NCBI GenBank assembly: GCA_913055635.1
Contig: CAJXLK010000016.1
Location: 22,877-86,876 of the forward strand
Source: an uncultured Bacteroidota bacterium
GTDB lineage: Bacteria > Bacteroidota > Bacteroidia > Bacteroidales > UBA12077
Direction: 5' to 3'
DNA length: 64,000 nucleotides
Positions within the stretch are counted from its first letter, which is position 1, and each line of letters starts with the position of its first letter. Shown here piece after piece: positions 9,156-17,759 of this stretch. A program made the translations under genes and the position numbers. The notes under the pieces are model-generated. The model made no database searches. It saw nothing but the letters and a program-made list of their open reading frames with translations, and was not told the origin of the DNA.

Positions 9156-10646
9156 ATGAATCTGAAAATAGTGTCGCTGGTTTTCATTGTGTTGGGTGTG
9201 ACTTCATGCATTCCGGAGCAGACTACTGTTTCGCCTCCTGTTGACACGACACAGTCTTTTTCGCGAGCCGGGACGGAGCAGATGCCTCATAAGTGGTGGA
9301 GGGCATTTGAGGATCAAGGTTTGGATAAGTTGGTGGATACGGCCCTGGCCAACAATTTTAATTTGCGCACCACCTGGCAGCGGTTGCAGGAGGCAAGGGC
9401 AGTTGTTGATCGTGCTTCCTCGGATTTCTTTCCCTCGTTGGATGCTTCTATCCAGGGGGAGAGCAGCAGTTTCCTCTCTGATTTTCGTCAGAGTCAAAGT
9501 TTTCGTTTAGGGATGAGTGCGGGGTATGAGGTTGATTTATGGGGGCGTATTGGTAGCCGGGTGGAAGCCGAACGCTACAGGGCACAGGCCAGCCGTTCGG
9601 ATTATAAGACTGCGGCCCTTTCCTTATCGGCCGGGGTAGTGCGAACATGGTTTCAGTTGGCCGAAGCGCGAAGTCAGCTTGAATTGATTAGCAATCAGAT
9701 CGAGACGAACCGGAAAGTATTGGAATTGATGGAGGCGCGTTTTGGCAGCGGGCAAATCAGGAGTCCGGATATTCTGCGTCAGCGCAGGCTGCTCGAGTCG
9801 ACGAGGGAGCAGAAGCTTACCGTCGAGTCGCAACAGCAGGTTTTGGAGCATCGTCTGGCCGTTTTGCTGGGTCGGCCTCCACAGGGGGATCTTGACACGG
9901 GTCTCGATTCACTGCCCTCTCTTCCGCCTTTGCCGGAGACCGGCATGCCAATGGAGCTGGTACGCCGCCGGCCCGACGTACGCCAGGCCTACAGGCAATT
10001 GCAGGCGGCGGACCGGGATTGGGCATCGGCCGCCTCCAGACGTTATCCCAGGCTTTCTCTTTCAGCTTCCCTAACCACCGGCGCCGACCAGGCCGGTAAC
10101 CTTTTTAAAGACTGGGCCCGTTCGTTGGCCGGCAACCTGATGACCCCCCTTTTCTACGGGGGCCAACTCAATGCTGAAGTCGACCGCACCCGGGCGGTCA
10201 AAAAACAACGCCTCTACCACTACGGACAAACGGTGTTGAATGCCTTCCGCGAAGTCGAAGATGCCCTGATCCAGGAGTGCAAAAAGAAGCAAACCATTGA
10301 GAGCCTCCAACGTCAGCTCCAATTGGCCAACCAAACGTATCAACAGCTTCGCCTGGAGTATTTTAACGGCATGGGCGATTATCTTGATGTGCTTACCGCC
10401 CTTGATCAGGCGCAGCGTTTGCGTCGCGAGTTGCTCTCCGCCAAATTGCAGCTGCTGGAATACCGGGTCGCATTGTACCGGGCCCTGGCCGGGGGATTTC
10501 AAACTGCCAGGGAGGCAAACCAACCGGCGCCTGATGGGTCCGGGCAGAATAATGGGGATGGGCACCAAACGAAGGCTCCAAATGTTGATTCCCCGAAAAA
10601 TGCCGGTTCAACCAGTCAGGAAGGGAATCAGGACCCTCCGGAGTAA
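9156..10646 (+). CDS. RND efflux outer-membrane lipoprotein (TolC/NodT family)
   Basis: The 496-residue protein starts with a lipoprotein signal ending in the lipobox GVTSC (Cys18). It then shows the duplicated outer-membrane-factor architecture, with segments such as LANNFNLRTTWQRLQEARA, AGYEVDLWGRIGSRVEAERY, LVRRRPDVRQAYRQLQAADR and FREVEDALIQECKK that identify NodT/OprM-type channels. It forms the trimeric outer-membrane tunnel of a tripartite pump. The C-terminal ~40 residues are polar, low-complexity (Gln, Asn, Pro, Gly). The adaptor and pump follow in the same direction, but a 275-base gap with two hairpin elements separates it from the adaptor. Confidence 0.93.
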   Translation: MNLKIVSLVFIVLGVTSCIPEQTTVSPPVDTTQSFSRAGTEQMPHKWWRAFEDQGLDKLVDTALANNFNLRTTWQRLQEARAVVDRASSDFFPSLDASIQGESSSFLSDFRQSQSFRLGMSAGYEVDLWGRIGSRVEAERYRAQASRSDYKTAALSLSAGVVRTWFQLAEARSQLELISNQIETNRKVLELMEARFGSGQIRSPDILRQRRLLESTREQKLTVESQQQVLEHRLAVLLGRPPQGDLDTGLDSLPSLPPLPETGMPMELVRRRPDVRQAYRQLQAADRDWASAASRRYPRLSLSASLTTGADQAGNLFKDWARSLAGNLMTPLFYGGQLNAEVDRTRAVKKQRLYHYGQTVLNAFREVEDALIQECKKKQTIESLQRQLQLANQTYQQLRLEYFNGMGDYLDVLTALDQAQRLRRELLSAKLQLLEYRVALYRALAGGFQTAREANQPAPDGSGQNNGDGHQTKAPNVDSPKNAGSTSQEGNQDPPE

Positions 10647-10679
10647 TCCAACCGGAGAAGATGTCATTGATGATTTAAT

Positions 10680-10738
10680 ATGAAACCCTCATGCACCGAC
10701 TAGCACAAAAGGTAATGAATAAAACATGAGGGTTCCAT
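10680..10738 (+). repeat. Covarying hairpin element, copy C
   Basis: The left arm ATGAAACCCTCAT (10680-10692) pairs with ATGAGGGTTCCAT (10726-10738) around a 33-base loop with a weaker version of the shared loop motif (ACTAGCACAAAAGG). Both arms differ from copies A and B at matching positions, so pairing is preserved. It lies 33 bases after the efflux channel stop codon. Confidence 0.7.
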
Positions 10739-10815
10739 GGCAGAGGTTACCGAGACCAACGAATTACATGCTATTATTATGCTGAAATACAGACTGTTAA
10801 TTACACTTTATACCA

Positions 10816-10875
10816 ATGAAACCTGCATCCAGTAACCTACACAACAAGGACATGATTATTCCATGCAGGTTCCAT
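10816..10875 (+). repeat. Covarying hairpin element, copy B
   Basis: Arms ATGAAACCTGCAT (10816-10828) and ATGCAGGTTCCAT (10863-10875) are identical to copy A. The 34-base loop contains ACCTACACAACAAGGACAT. It ends 46 bases before the adaptor gene start and follows copy C in tandem. Confidence 0.75.
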
Positions 10876-10921
10876 ACGGCCAATTAATTCGATAAAAAAA
10901 TAATCGTAGGAATGCAGTGAT

Positions 10922-12094
10922 ATGAAAAGAAAGAAAACCCTACTTATCAGCTTGGCCATTTTGCTGTTGGGGGGCGGTGTTGCCCTGATGGCCTTCCTCA
11001 CCGAACCCACGGCACAGCGGGCCGGGGCCACCCGGAAAACCGCTATGCTGGTTGAAGTCGTTCAGGCCAGGCGCGATACTTTCCGCCCTGCCATTATGGC
11101 CATGGGCACGGTGGAGCCTGCTCAGGACATCGTTCTAAGTCCAAGGGTAAGCGGGCAGATCATCCGCCGGTCAAAGGCTTTTACCCCCGGTGGCTATGTG
11201 ATGGAAGGCGAAACCTTACTGAAGATTGACCCGGCTGATTACCGCAATGACCTTCAGCAGAGCCGCAGTGATTTGCGACAGGCCGAGGCGGATCTGAATA
11301 TTGAGATGGGTCGACAAAATGTGGCCCGGGAGGATTATCGCCTGCTCGATGAAACCCTCTCCCAGGAACAGGAAAAGCTGATCCTGAGAAGACCCCAGCT
11401 CAATTCGGCCCGCTCAAGGGTCGAGGCAGCAAGGGCTGCCGTTGAACAAGCCAGGTTAAACCTGGAAAGAACTTCCATCCGGGCCCCTTTCCATGCCCAG
11501 GTGCTTACCCGCAACGTGAACACCGGCTCTCAGGTATCCCCCGGCGACAACCTGGCGCGACTGGTGGGCCTTGATACATACTGGATCGAGACGAGCGTGC
11601 CGGTGTCCAAACTCCGCTGGCTCTCTTTCCCCGACCGTGACCAGCAGAAAGGTTCACCGGTTAGGATACGCAACCGAACCGCCTGGGAAAAAGGGGGGTA
11701 TCGGACAGGCCATTTGTATAAAATGGTCGGGGCCCTGGAGGATCAAACCCGAATGGCCCGGGTTTTGGTGGAAGTGCCCGACCCATTGCTGTTGAATCAA
11801 AAAAACGGCCAGGACCCCCGCCTTATCATCGGATCGTTTGTGGAAACCCACATTCAGGGCAAAAAGATCCCCGGGGTTATTCGCCTTAACCGGGATTATA
11901 TAAGAAAAAACGAAACGGTATGGGTAATGAAGGATCAAAAGCTCGATATCAGACCTGTTGATATTGTCTTTCGCGATAACACCTATGCCTATATTACTGG
12001 GGGCTTGTCGGAAAATGATTCGGTGGTGACCACCAACATTGCAACGGTAGTGGAGGGTGCCAGCCTCCGGTTGGCCTCTGATTCGACAAATTAA
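10922..12094 (+). CDS. RND efflux periplasmic adaptor subunit (HlyD/MFP family)
   Basis: The 390-residue membrane-fusion protein has an N-terminal anchor (TLLISLAILLLGGGVALMAF), a barrel-sandwich hybrid domain starting at GTVEPAQDIVLSPRVSGQI (~60-85), a coiled-coil hairpin rich in Gln, Arg and Glu (~105-180), the second lipoyl half TSIRAPFHAQVLTRNVNTGS, and C-terminal beta-barrel and membrane-proximal domains. It couples the outer-membrane channel to the pump encoded downstream. The ATG at 10922 lies 46 bases after a hairpin element. Nine palindromes separate its stop codon from the pump gene. Confidence 0.93.
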   Translation: MKRKKTLLISLAILLLGGGVALMAFLTEPTAQRAGATRKTAMLVEVVQARRDTFRPAIMAMGTVEPAQDIVLSPRVSGQIIRRSKAFTPGGYVMEGETLLKIDPADYRNDLQQSRSDLRQAEADLNIEMGRQNVAREDYRLLDETLSQEQEKLILRRPQLNSARSRVEAARAAVEQARLNLERTSIRAPFHAQVLTRNVNTGSQVSPGDNLARLVGLDTYWIETSVPVSKLRWLSFPDRDQQKGSPVRIRNRTAWEKGGYRTGHLYKMVGALEDQTRMARVLVEVPDPLLLNQKNGQDPRLIIGSFVETHIQGKKIPGVIRLNRDYIRKNETVWVMKDQKLDIRPVDIVFRDNTYAYITGGLSENDSVVTTNIATVVEGASLRLASDSTN

Positions 12095-12098
12095 AAAT

Positions 12099-12372
12099 AC
12101 CCCCGCTTAGCGGGGTCAGGTGTCAAAACACCCCCGCTTAGCGGGGTCAGGTGTCAAAGCACCCCCGCTTAGCGGGGTCAGGTATCAAAACACCCCCGCT
12201 TAGCGGGATCAGGTGTCAAAACACCCCCGCTTAGCGGGGTCAGGTGTCAAAGCACCCCCCGCTTAGCGGGGTCAGGTGTCAAAACACCCCCGCTTAGCGG
12301 GGTCAGGTATCAAAACACCCCCGCTTAGCGGGGTCAGGTGTCAAAACACCCCCGCTTAGCGGGGTCAGGTAT
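12099..12372. repeat. Palindrome array 1 (nine units, inside efflux operon)
   Basis: Nine near-identical ~31-base units each contain the palindrome ACCCCCGCTTAGCGGGGT followed by CAGGTGTCAAAA or CAGGTATCAAAA. One unit has GCGGGATC and one has an extra C; otherwise they match. The array begins directly after the adaptor stop codon and ends ~58 bases before the pump start, so nine strong hairpins would sit within the adaptor-pump mRNA. Confidence 0.95.
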
Positions 12373-12429
12373 CTCCAGGTAGGCAGGAGGAAAGAAATAT
12401 GAAATGATGCAAATTGAAGCACTTAACAC

Positions 12430-15400
12430 ATGGATCAGTCCACATCACATAACGAACAAAAGCCGTTGAAGAAGGGCCCGATAGCTTATATGGCCAGGAA
12501 CTCCATAGCAGCCAATTTGTTGATGATCATATTGATTGGCGGTGGGATATGGACGGCCTATCATATGCAGAAAGAGGTATTTCCGCAATTTCAGCTGGAT
12601 ATTGTTGAGGTCAGTGTGGTTTACCCGGGGGCCGCTCCGGCTGAGGTGGAAAAAGGCATTCTTCTTCCGGTAGAGGAAGCCATACGTGGGGTGCAGGGCA
12701 TCAAAGAAGTAACTTCCACGGCTTATGAGGGTGCCGGCAGGGTGAGCATTGAATTGGTGGCCGGTACCAACCGCATGAAAGCCTTTCAGGATATTGATCA
12801 GGCCGTCAACCGGATTCGTACTTTTCCCGACGACATTGAGGAACCGGAAGTGCGCCTTCAATCGCGTCAAAGAACGGTTATGGAGGTCGGGTTATACGGT
12901 GAAACCGAGATATGGACCCTTCGTAAGCTGGCTGAACGCTTGCGCGACCGGTTGCTGAGCAATGATGAGATTACACAGGTGGGAATCGGCAATGTACCGG
13001 ATTATGTTACTCATGTCGAAATACCCCGTCAACAATTGCGCAAATACAACCTTACCCTGGGCCAGGTGGCCGAGCTGATTGCCCGCTCAAGTCAGGATGT
13101 ACCAGCCGGCGCCATTGAAACCAACGCAGGTGAAATCCTCCTGCGCATGAACGAACGCAAACAATGGGCCCGGGAGTTTGGCCAGATTGATGTGGTAACC
13201 TCTTCCTCCGGAGCATCAGTTAAACTGAGGGATATTGCCGAAATCACAGATGGTTTTGAAGAAACGGGATTCCACGGGCACTTTAACCGCCAGCCTTCAG
13301 TAAACTTACAGATTTACCGGATTGGAGATCAATCTCCCCTGGAAATAGCTGAGGCCGTTGAAAATATATTAAAGGATTTTGACCGGTCGTTGCCACCGGG
13401 GGTTCAATACCGCATTGACAACAACAGGGCGGAGGATTACCGCCTGCGTCTTTCGCTGTTGACTGAAAACGGAATCCTGGCCATCCTGATTGTTTTATTG
13501 ATTTTGGCCCTTTTCCTTGAATACCGGTTGGCTTTCTGGGTGATGATGGGCATGGTGATCTCTTTTATTGGCGGTTTGGTTTTCCTCCCACCGGCGGGAT
13601 TAAGCATCAACATGATATCCATGTTCGGATTCCTTGTGGCATTGGGCATTGTGGTTGATGATGCCATTGTGGTGGGCGAGAACATCTATTCCTATCGCCA
13701 ACAGGGGGAGGGTTTTTTGGAGGCAGCCATTAAGGGCGCCCGGGATATTTCCCGGCCGGTGGTATTCAGCATTCTGACCAACATCATTGCCTTCATTCCC
13801 CTGCTTTTTATTCCCGGCACCACCGGCAAATTCTGGTGGCCGCTGCCGGCGGTGGTCATTGTGGTACTGGCGGTTTCTTTATTTGAGGCGCTTTTTATTC
13901 TACCGGCCCACTTGGGTCATGTCAGGCAAAAGCCGGTATCGGGGTTCGGAAAAACGATCAAGCGTTGGCAGGGGGCATTCAGTGAGCGTTTCCATCGTTT
14001 TGTGGACCGGCGCTACCGTCCCTTTCTTGCCTATGCGCTGGGTCACCGTTACATCACCCTGAGCATCGCGGTTTCTACCCTGCTTGTGGTGGGGGCTTAT
14101 GCCTACAGCGATCATATGGGGATGATCATGATGCCGGAAGTGGCCGCCGATGAGATTGAGGCCGGGGTGAGCCTGCCGGTGAGCACAACTCCCCGCCAGG
14201 CAGCCCGGGTAGCCAGCGACATCACCGAATCAACCTACCGCATGTTTGAACAGCACAACCTCTTTGAAGTGGCCGAGGGCATTAAGACCAATGTGCGCGG
14301 ACAAAACTTTATCGATGTGGAGATTGTCATGAAACCGCCAACCCAGCGGGAGATGACTTCCCAGCAGGTGATCGAACTGTGGCGCGATGAAATTGGCGAT
14401 CTTAAAGGCATTGATCAGATTACCTTTGAAGCGGAGAGTGGCCCGGGTGGCTGGCAGCAAGATATAAGTGTTGACCTGAGCCATTCCGACATTGAGGTTT
14501 TGGAGCAGGCCAGTGAGGCCTTCTTCCAACGGGTTGAGTCGTTTGAAGCCACCCGCGATGTCAACGACAACTACAACAAAGGCAAACCCCAGTATGATTT
14601 TAAGTTGCTGGAAGAGGGGCGCAATTTGGGATTGACTTCCTCGGCTGTGGGCCGTCAGATCCGCAGTGCTTTTTATGGGGCCCTGGCCATGCGCCAGCTG
14701 CGGGGAACCAACGAGATTGAAGTGCGCGTCAAACTTCCTAAACATCAACGCGAGGAGGTTCATCACCTGGAGGATTATGTCATTTATACCCCGCAAGGCA
14801 CCGAGGTACCCCTGATGGATGTGGTTCAGGTGGAAGAAGGGGAGGCTTTTACCAGCATCAACCGCCGCGACGGGCGCCGGGTGATCACCGTGGGCATGGA
14901 CGTGGAGCCTGCCAATGCCGTTAGCCGGGTGCTTGAGTCGATCAGCCAGGAGGTTTTGCCACAGCTCCGGGCTGACTTCCCCGGTATAACCTGGAGCTTT
15001 GAAGGTAGCCAGGCTGAAATGCGCGAATCAACCCAAGTGCTGTGGGGCGGCTTTGCCCTGGCCCTGATGATCATCTATGCCTTACTGGCCATCGCTTTTG
15101 GTAGCTACCTCCAGCCCCTGATCGTGATGGCCGCCATCCCCTTTGGAATATTCGGTGCCGTGATCGGCCATATCCTTTTGGGATACGACCTGTCGCTGAT
15201 CAGCCTGATGGGGGTGATCGCCCTGTCCGGGGTGGTGGTCAACGATTCGCTGATTATGATCGATTATGCCAACAAAAAACGCTCGGGCCTGAGCGTTTTT
15301 CAAGCCATTCATGAGGCCGGGATACGCAGGTTCCGCCCCATTATCCTGACCACCCTGACTACTTTCGGTGGTTTGACCCCCATTATCCTTGAAACATCGA

Positions 15401-15558
15401 GGCAGGCCAGCTACCTCATCCCCATGGCCATATCCCTGGGCTTCGGGATTGTCTTTGCCACGGGCATCATCCTGGTGATCGTCCCCAGCCTCTATATGAT
15501 CCTTGAGGATGTGACGGCCAGAGTAGCCCCTCGCTCAAGGAACCCCGCTAAAAAATAA
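12430..15558 (+). CDS. RND efflux transporter, AcrB/MdtB-type permease
   Basis: The 1042-residue inner-membrane pump has the duplicated RND topology: TM1 ([18 protein letters not shown]), a periplasmic loop with [21 protein letters not shown]2-6 with the proton-relay pair in [17 protein letters not shown], a second periplasmic loop, and TM8-12 ([19 protein letters not shown]). It exports amphiphilic compounds or other small molecules using the proton gradient; substrate cannot be inferred. Its last codons AACCCCGCTAAA look derived from the palindromic repeat that continues downstream, so the C-terminal NPAKK may come from repeat invasion. Confidence 0.95.
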   Translation: MDQSTSHNEQKPLKKGPIAYMARNSIAANLLMIILIGGGIWTAYHMQKEVFPQFQLDIVEVSVVYPGAAPAEVEKGILLPVEEAIRGVQGIKEVTSTAYEGAGRVSIELVAGTNRMKAFQDIDQAVNRIRTFPDDIEEPEVRLQSRQRTVMEVGLYGETEIWTLRKLAERLRDRLLSNDEITQVGIGNVPDYVTHVEIPRQQLRKYNLTLGQVAELIARSSQDVPAGAIETNAGEILLRMNERKQWAREFGQIDVVTSSSGASVKLRDIAEITDGFEETGFHGHFNRQPSVNLQIYRIGDQSPLEIAEAVENILKDFDRSLPPGVQYRIDNNRAEDYRLRLSLLTENGILAILIVLLILALFLEYRLAFWVMMGMVISFIGGLVFLPPAGLSINMISMFGFLVALGIVVDDAIVVGENIYSYRQQGEGFLEAAIKGARDISRPVVFSILTNIIAFIPLLFIPGTTGKFWWPLPAVVIVVLAVSLFEALFILPAHLGHVRQKPVSGFGKTIKRWQGAFSERFHRFVDRRYRPFLAYALGHRYITLSIAVSTLLVVGAYAYSDHMGMIMMPEVAADEIEAGVSLPVSTTPRQAARVASDITESTYRMFEQHNLFEVAEGIKTNVRGQNFIDVEIVMKPPTQREMTSQQVIELWRDEIGDLKGIDQITFEAESGPGGWQQDISVDLSHSDIEVLEQASEAFFQRVESFEATRDVNDNYNKGKPQYDFKLLEEGRNLGLTSSAVGRQIRSAFYGALAMRQLRGTNEIEVRVKLPKHQREEVHHLEDYVIYTPQGTEVPLMDVVQVEEGEAFTSINRRDGRRVITVGMDVEPANAVSRVLESISQEVLPQLRADFPGITWSFEGSQAEMRESTQVLWGGFALALMIIYALLAIAFGSYLQPLIVMAAIPFGIFGAVIGHILLGYDLSLISLMGVIALSGVVVNDSLIMIDYANKKRSGLSVFQAIHEAGIRRFRPIILTTLTTFGGLTPIILETSRQASYLIPMAISLGFGIVFATGIILVIVPSLYMILEDVTARVAPRSRNPAKK

Positions 15559-15722
15559 CCCCGCGGGGGGCAGCTCTGTTAAAAGCCCCCGCTTAGCAGG
15601 GTTAAGTTTGGAGGTAACGAAAAAGACCCCGCTAAGCGGGGTTAAGTTTGGAGGTAACGAAAAAGCCCCCGCTAGCAGGGTTAAGTTTGGAGGTAACGAA
15701 AAAGACCCCGCTAAGCGGGGTC
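15541..15722. repeat. Palindrome array 2 (after RND pump)
   Basis: Starting within the last six codons of the pump gene, a degenerate copy (AACCCCGCTAAAAAAT) is followed by three ~41-base units of palindrome plus TTAAGTTTGGAGGTAACGAA and a final perfect palindrome GACCCCGCTAAGCGGGGTC. Two inner units carry GCAGGG instead of GCGGGG. The spacer sequence differs from that of array 1. Confidence 0.93.
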
Positions 15723-15818
15723 GTGTAAGATCTCTGGTCGTTGCTATAACCACCAGCTCGACACAAGGCTGAATTGAGTTCCTGCAGGGTAAATCCCTGT
15801 TTTTCACCCAATAAGGAC

Positions 15819-16700
15819 TTAATCAAGCCATTCTTTAGGCATCCATGACTGAAGCAGCTCTTTGTGTTCGCCATACCACTTTTGGGCCGCCTTGTCTTCA
15901 TCTTCCATGTTTTCAAAGGTCATCATCAGATCGGACAGGTGTTGTTCATTCATGTAAAAATTTCCGAGGAATTCCTTGAAACCGGGCTTTTCTTGGGTGA
16001 AGCCCTTCCGGGTGATGATGTAGGCTTTTTCAGTGGGATAGATCCCCTTGGGATCCTCAAGGTATTTTAGATCGTACATGGCCCATTTGTGATGGGGCTT
16101 CCAGCCCGTGATGACCACCCATTGCTTTTGATTGACAGCCTTTTTGAGGCTGGCCATCATGGCCGGGCCGCTGGAGGTGATTTGCTTGTATTCAAGGCCA
16201 TAAGCTTCGATGGCACGCTCGGTGTCTTTATGAATGCCTGCCCCGCTGCCAATGCCAATGATTCTGCCATCAAACTTTTCTTTGTTCGCGTTCAGTTCAT
16301 TGATGGAATTGATGTTTACATATTCGGGAACCACCAGGCCTGTGGAAGCATAGTCAAATGAAATGCCGGCTTTGTCCAGCTGATCACCGTATTTTTCCCA
16401 ATACTCAGCATGCGTTTGGGGCAGCCACGATTCCAGGAATATATCTCCGTCGCCCTTTGCCAGAGAGGCATAGATGGGTCCCGGCTCAATCAGAATCATA
16501 CGGGTGGGAATGCCCACATCTTCTAACGCCAGTTCGGTTACCTTGGTCATGGCAATCGTCTCCGCCCAGTTTCCACTGTAAATCACAACTTCTTCCTGTT
16601 GATCCTTTTGATCTTTTTGGGAAGCATTTTTACAGGAAAAAACAGCCATTGCCAATGAAATCATCAACAAGATGCCAATTGTCGCATGTAATTTTCTCAT
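15819..16700 (-). CDS. Glycine betaine/proline-type ABC substrate-binding lipoprotein
   Basis: The 293-residue protein has a lipoprotein signal ending VFSC (Cys23) and an OpuAC/ProX-type periplasmic binding fold. WLPQTHAEYWEKYGDQLD, GIGSGAGIHKDTERAIEAYG and VVITGWKPHHKWAMYDLKYL are family-typical, and several Trp residues could form the quaternary-ammonium cage. It should capture glycine betaine, choline or proline betaine for osmoprotection. It is an orphan here: no OpuA ATPase or permease gene is adjacent, so it must use a transporter encoded elsewhere or act in sensing. Confidence 0.9.
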   Translation of the reverse strand: MRKLHATIGILLMISLAMAVFSCKNASQKDQKDQQEEVVIYSGNWAETIAMTKVTELALEDVGIPTRMILIEPGPIYASLAKGDGDIFLESWLPQTHAEYWEKYGDQLDKAGISFDYASTGLVVPEYVNINSINELNANKEKFDGRIIGIGSGAGIHKDTERAIEAYGLEYKQITSSGPAMMASLKKAVNQKQWVVITGWKPHHKWAMYDLKYLEDPKGIYPTEKAYIITRKGFTQEKPGFKEFLGNFYMNEQHLSDLMMTFENMEDEDKAAQKWYGEHKELLQSWMPKEWLD

Positions 16701-16728
16701 AAAATCAATTTTTAATGTTTGCTCTTTA

Positions 16729-16759
16729 CAAAAGTAAAGGGATATTCTTTGAAAAACAA
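16729..16759 (-). promoter_or_regulatory. Putative promoter of the betaine-binding lipoprotein
   Basis: On the minus strand a -7 box TACTTTTG (16729-16736) fits TAnnTTTG and is preceded, after a 20-base spacer, by TTG (16757-16759). It lies about 30 bases before the ATG at 16700. Confidence 0.45.
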
Positions 16760-17104
16760 TTTTATGAAGGTTAATTCATGAACCCGGCTTTTTTTGGCCA
16801 TCATTTCCGATGCCACTCCATTGGCAGAAAAAGAGTGGCAACTGAGCAACCTGCTGACCTCAAAATGTTTGTATGATGTTGCCATGCATGGTGACCCCAG
16901 GTGTTGCAAACGCGATACCTTCCTCTCGATACGAAGAGCGGTAGCATTTATCAGCCAACATTTGCATGTGGAACTTGGTGATTCGCCGATTGTTTGTCGC
17001 CACTACACCAGGAATCAACAATGCAGGCAACATCAATGCCCATTTTTCCGGCCTCATGAAGTGAGCCTCGCGTGCGACTTTTGGCAGCCTGTTCGATGGC
17101 CAAC
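16760..17104. other. Unassigned region, possibly gene remnant
   Basis: About 345 bases hold overlapping frames on both strands (plus 16794-17189; minus 16712-16909 and 16860-17057) with no recognisable domain and no signal peptide. One minus-strand frame contains HEAGKMGIDVACIVDSWC, which looks protein-like but soon meets stop codons. It may be an eroded coding sequence; this is a guess. Confidence 0.3.
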
Positions 17105-17518
17105 CTATTCTCCCATTATTACCTTCCAGGTCCCTTCCTTTTTGACCAGCGACATGGATTCGGACCTGTCGGCTTCGCCATTGTTGTAGGTAATCGAATA
17201 TTGCACAAAGGCGTGGCCCGGGGCTATTTTTTCATTGTTGTATTGTTCTTCTTCAATGCTTATTTCCTTAATTCCCTCCTTGTCCTGAATTTCCTTGACG
17301 ACATCGGGAATGATGAGTTCCTTCCACTGGTCTTCCGAAAAAGAGGGTTGGCCTTCTGGCATAGCAGTAATGGCCATTAATGTGGCCGCGTCTTGGTTTT
17401 CTATCGCGTGAATCCATTTCTTTACGGTTCCACCCGGTGTGGCCGGCTCTTTACTACAACTTGACACAAGCAAAGCGATAAGTAGTACGCCGGTTAAAAT
17501 CTGAAGGTGCTGTTTCAT
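17105..17518 (-). CDS. DUF4878-type lipoprotein
   Basis: The 137-residue protein has a lipoprotein signal ending LVSSC (Cys21). The mature part, beginning after PGGTVKKWIHAIENQDAATL and ending VKKEGTWKVIMGE, is the NTF2-like/DUF4878 pattern of small Bacteroidota lipoproteins. The function is unknown. It stands alone, with a 241-base gap to the next minus-strand gene. Confidence 0.8.
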   Translation of the reverse strand: MKQHLQILTGVLLIALLVSSCSKEPATPGGTVKKWIHAIENQDAATLMAITAMPEGQPSFSEDQWKELIIPDVVKEIQDKEGIKEISIEEEQYNNEKIAPGHAFVQYSITYNNGEADRSESMSLVKKEGTWKVIMGE

Positions 17519-17713
17519 GGTTGGGTGTTTTTGATCCTACTCATATGGCTTTTCGGATGACGCCCCGTTTTTTTGAGTGGGTTCTGGTCTCCACGTTCAG
17601 TTTTGAATGAACTTAAAGAAGCCCTTTAAAAGTCCTTTTTGTTTTGAAAAAGTTTTTATCCCGTATCCAAAAAGTTCATAGCTTCCTGGGCAGAATAAGG
17701 TAAAGGCAAAAGT

Positions 17714-17754
17714 TCAGCCCCGAAAAAGCCTTTCAAAGGTTGATTCGGGGCTGA
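17714..17754 (-). terminator. Hairpin after the T9SS cargo gene
   Basis: Perfect 11-base arms TCAGCCCCGAA (17714-17724) and TTCGGGGCTGA (17744-17754) lie six bases past the stop of the minus-strand gene. The following bases on that strand (ACTTTTGCC) are only mildly U-rich. Confidence 0.65.
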
Positions 17755-17759
17755 GTTAG

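Noticed and set aside
12099..12372. Regular direct repeats resembling a CRISPR array
   Set aside because: The units are palindromes with near-identical spacers; there are no variable spacers and no cas genes.
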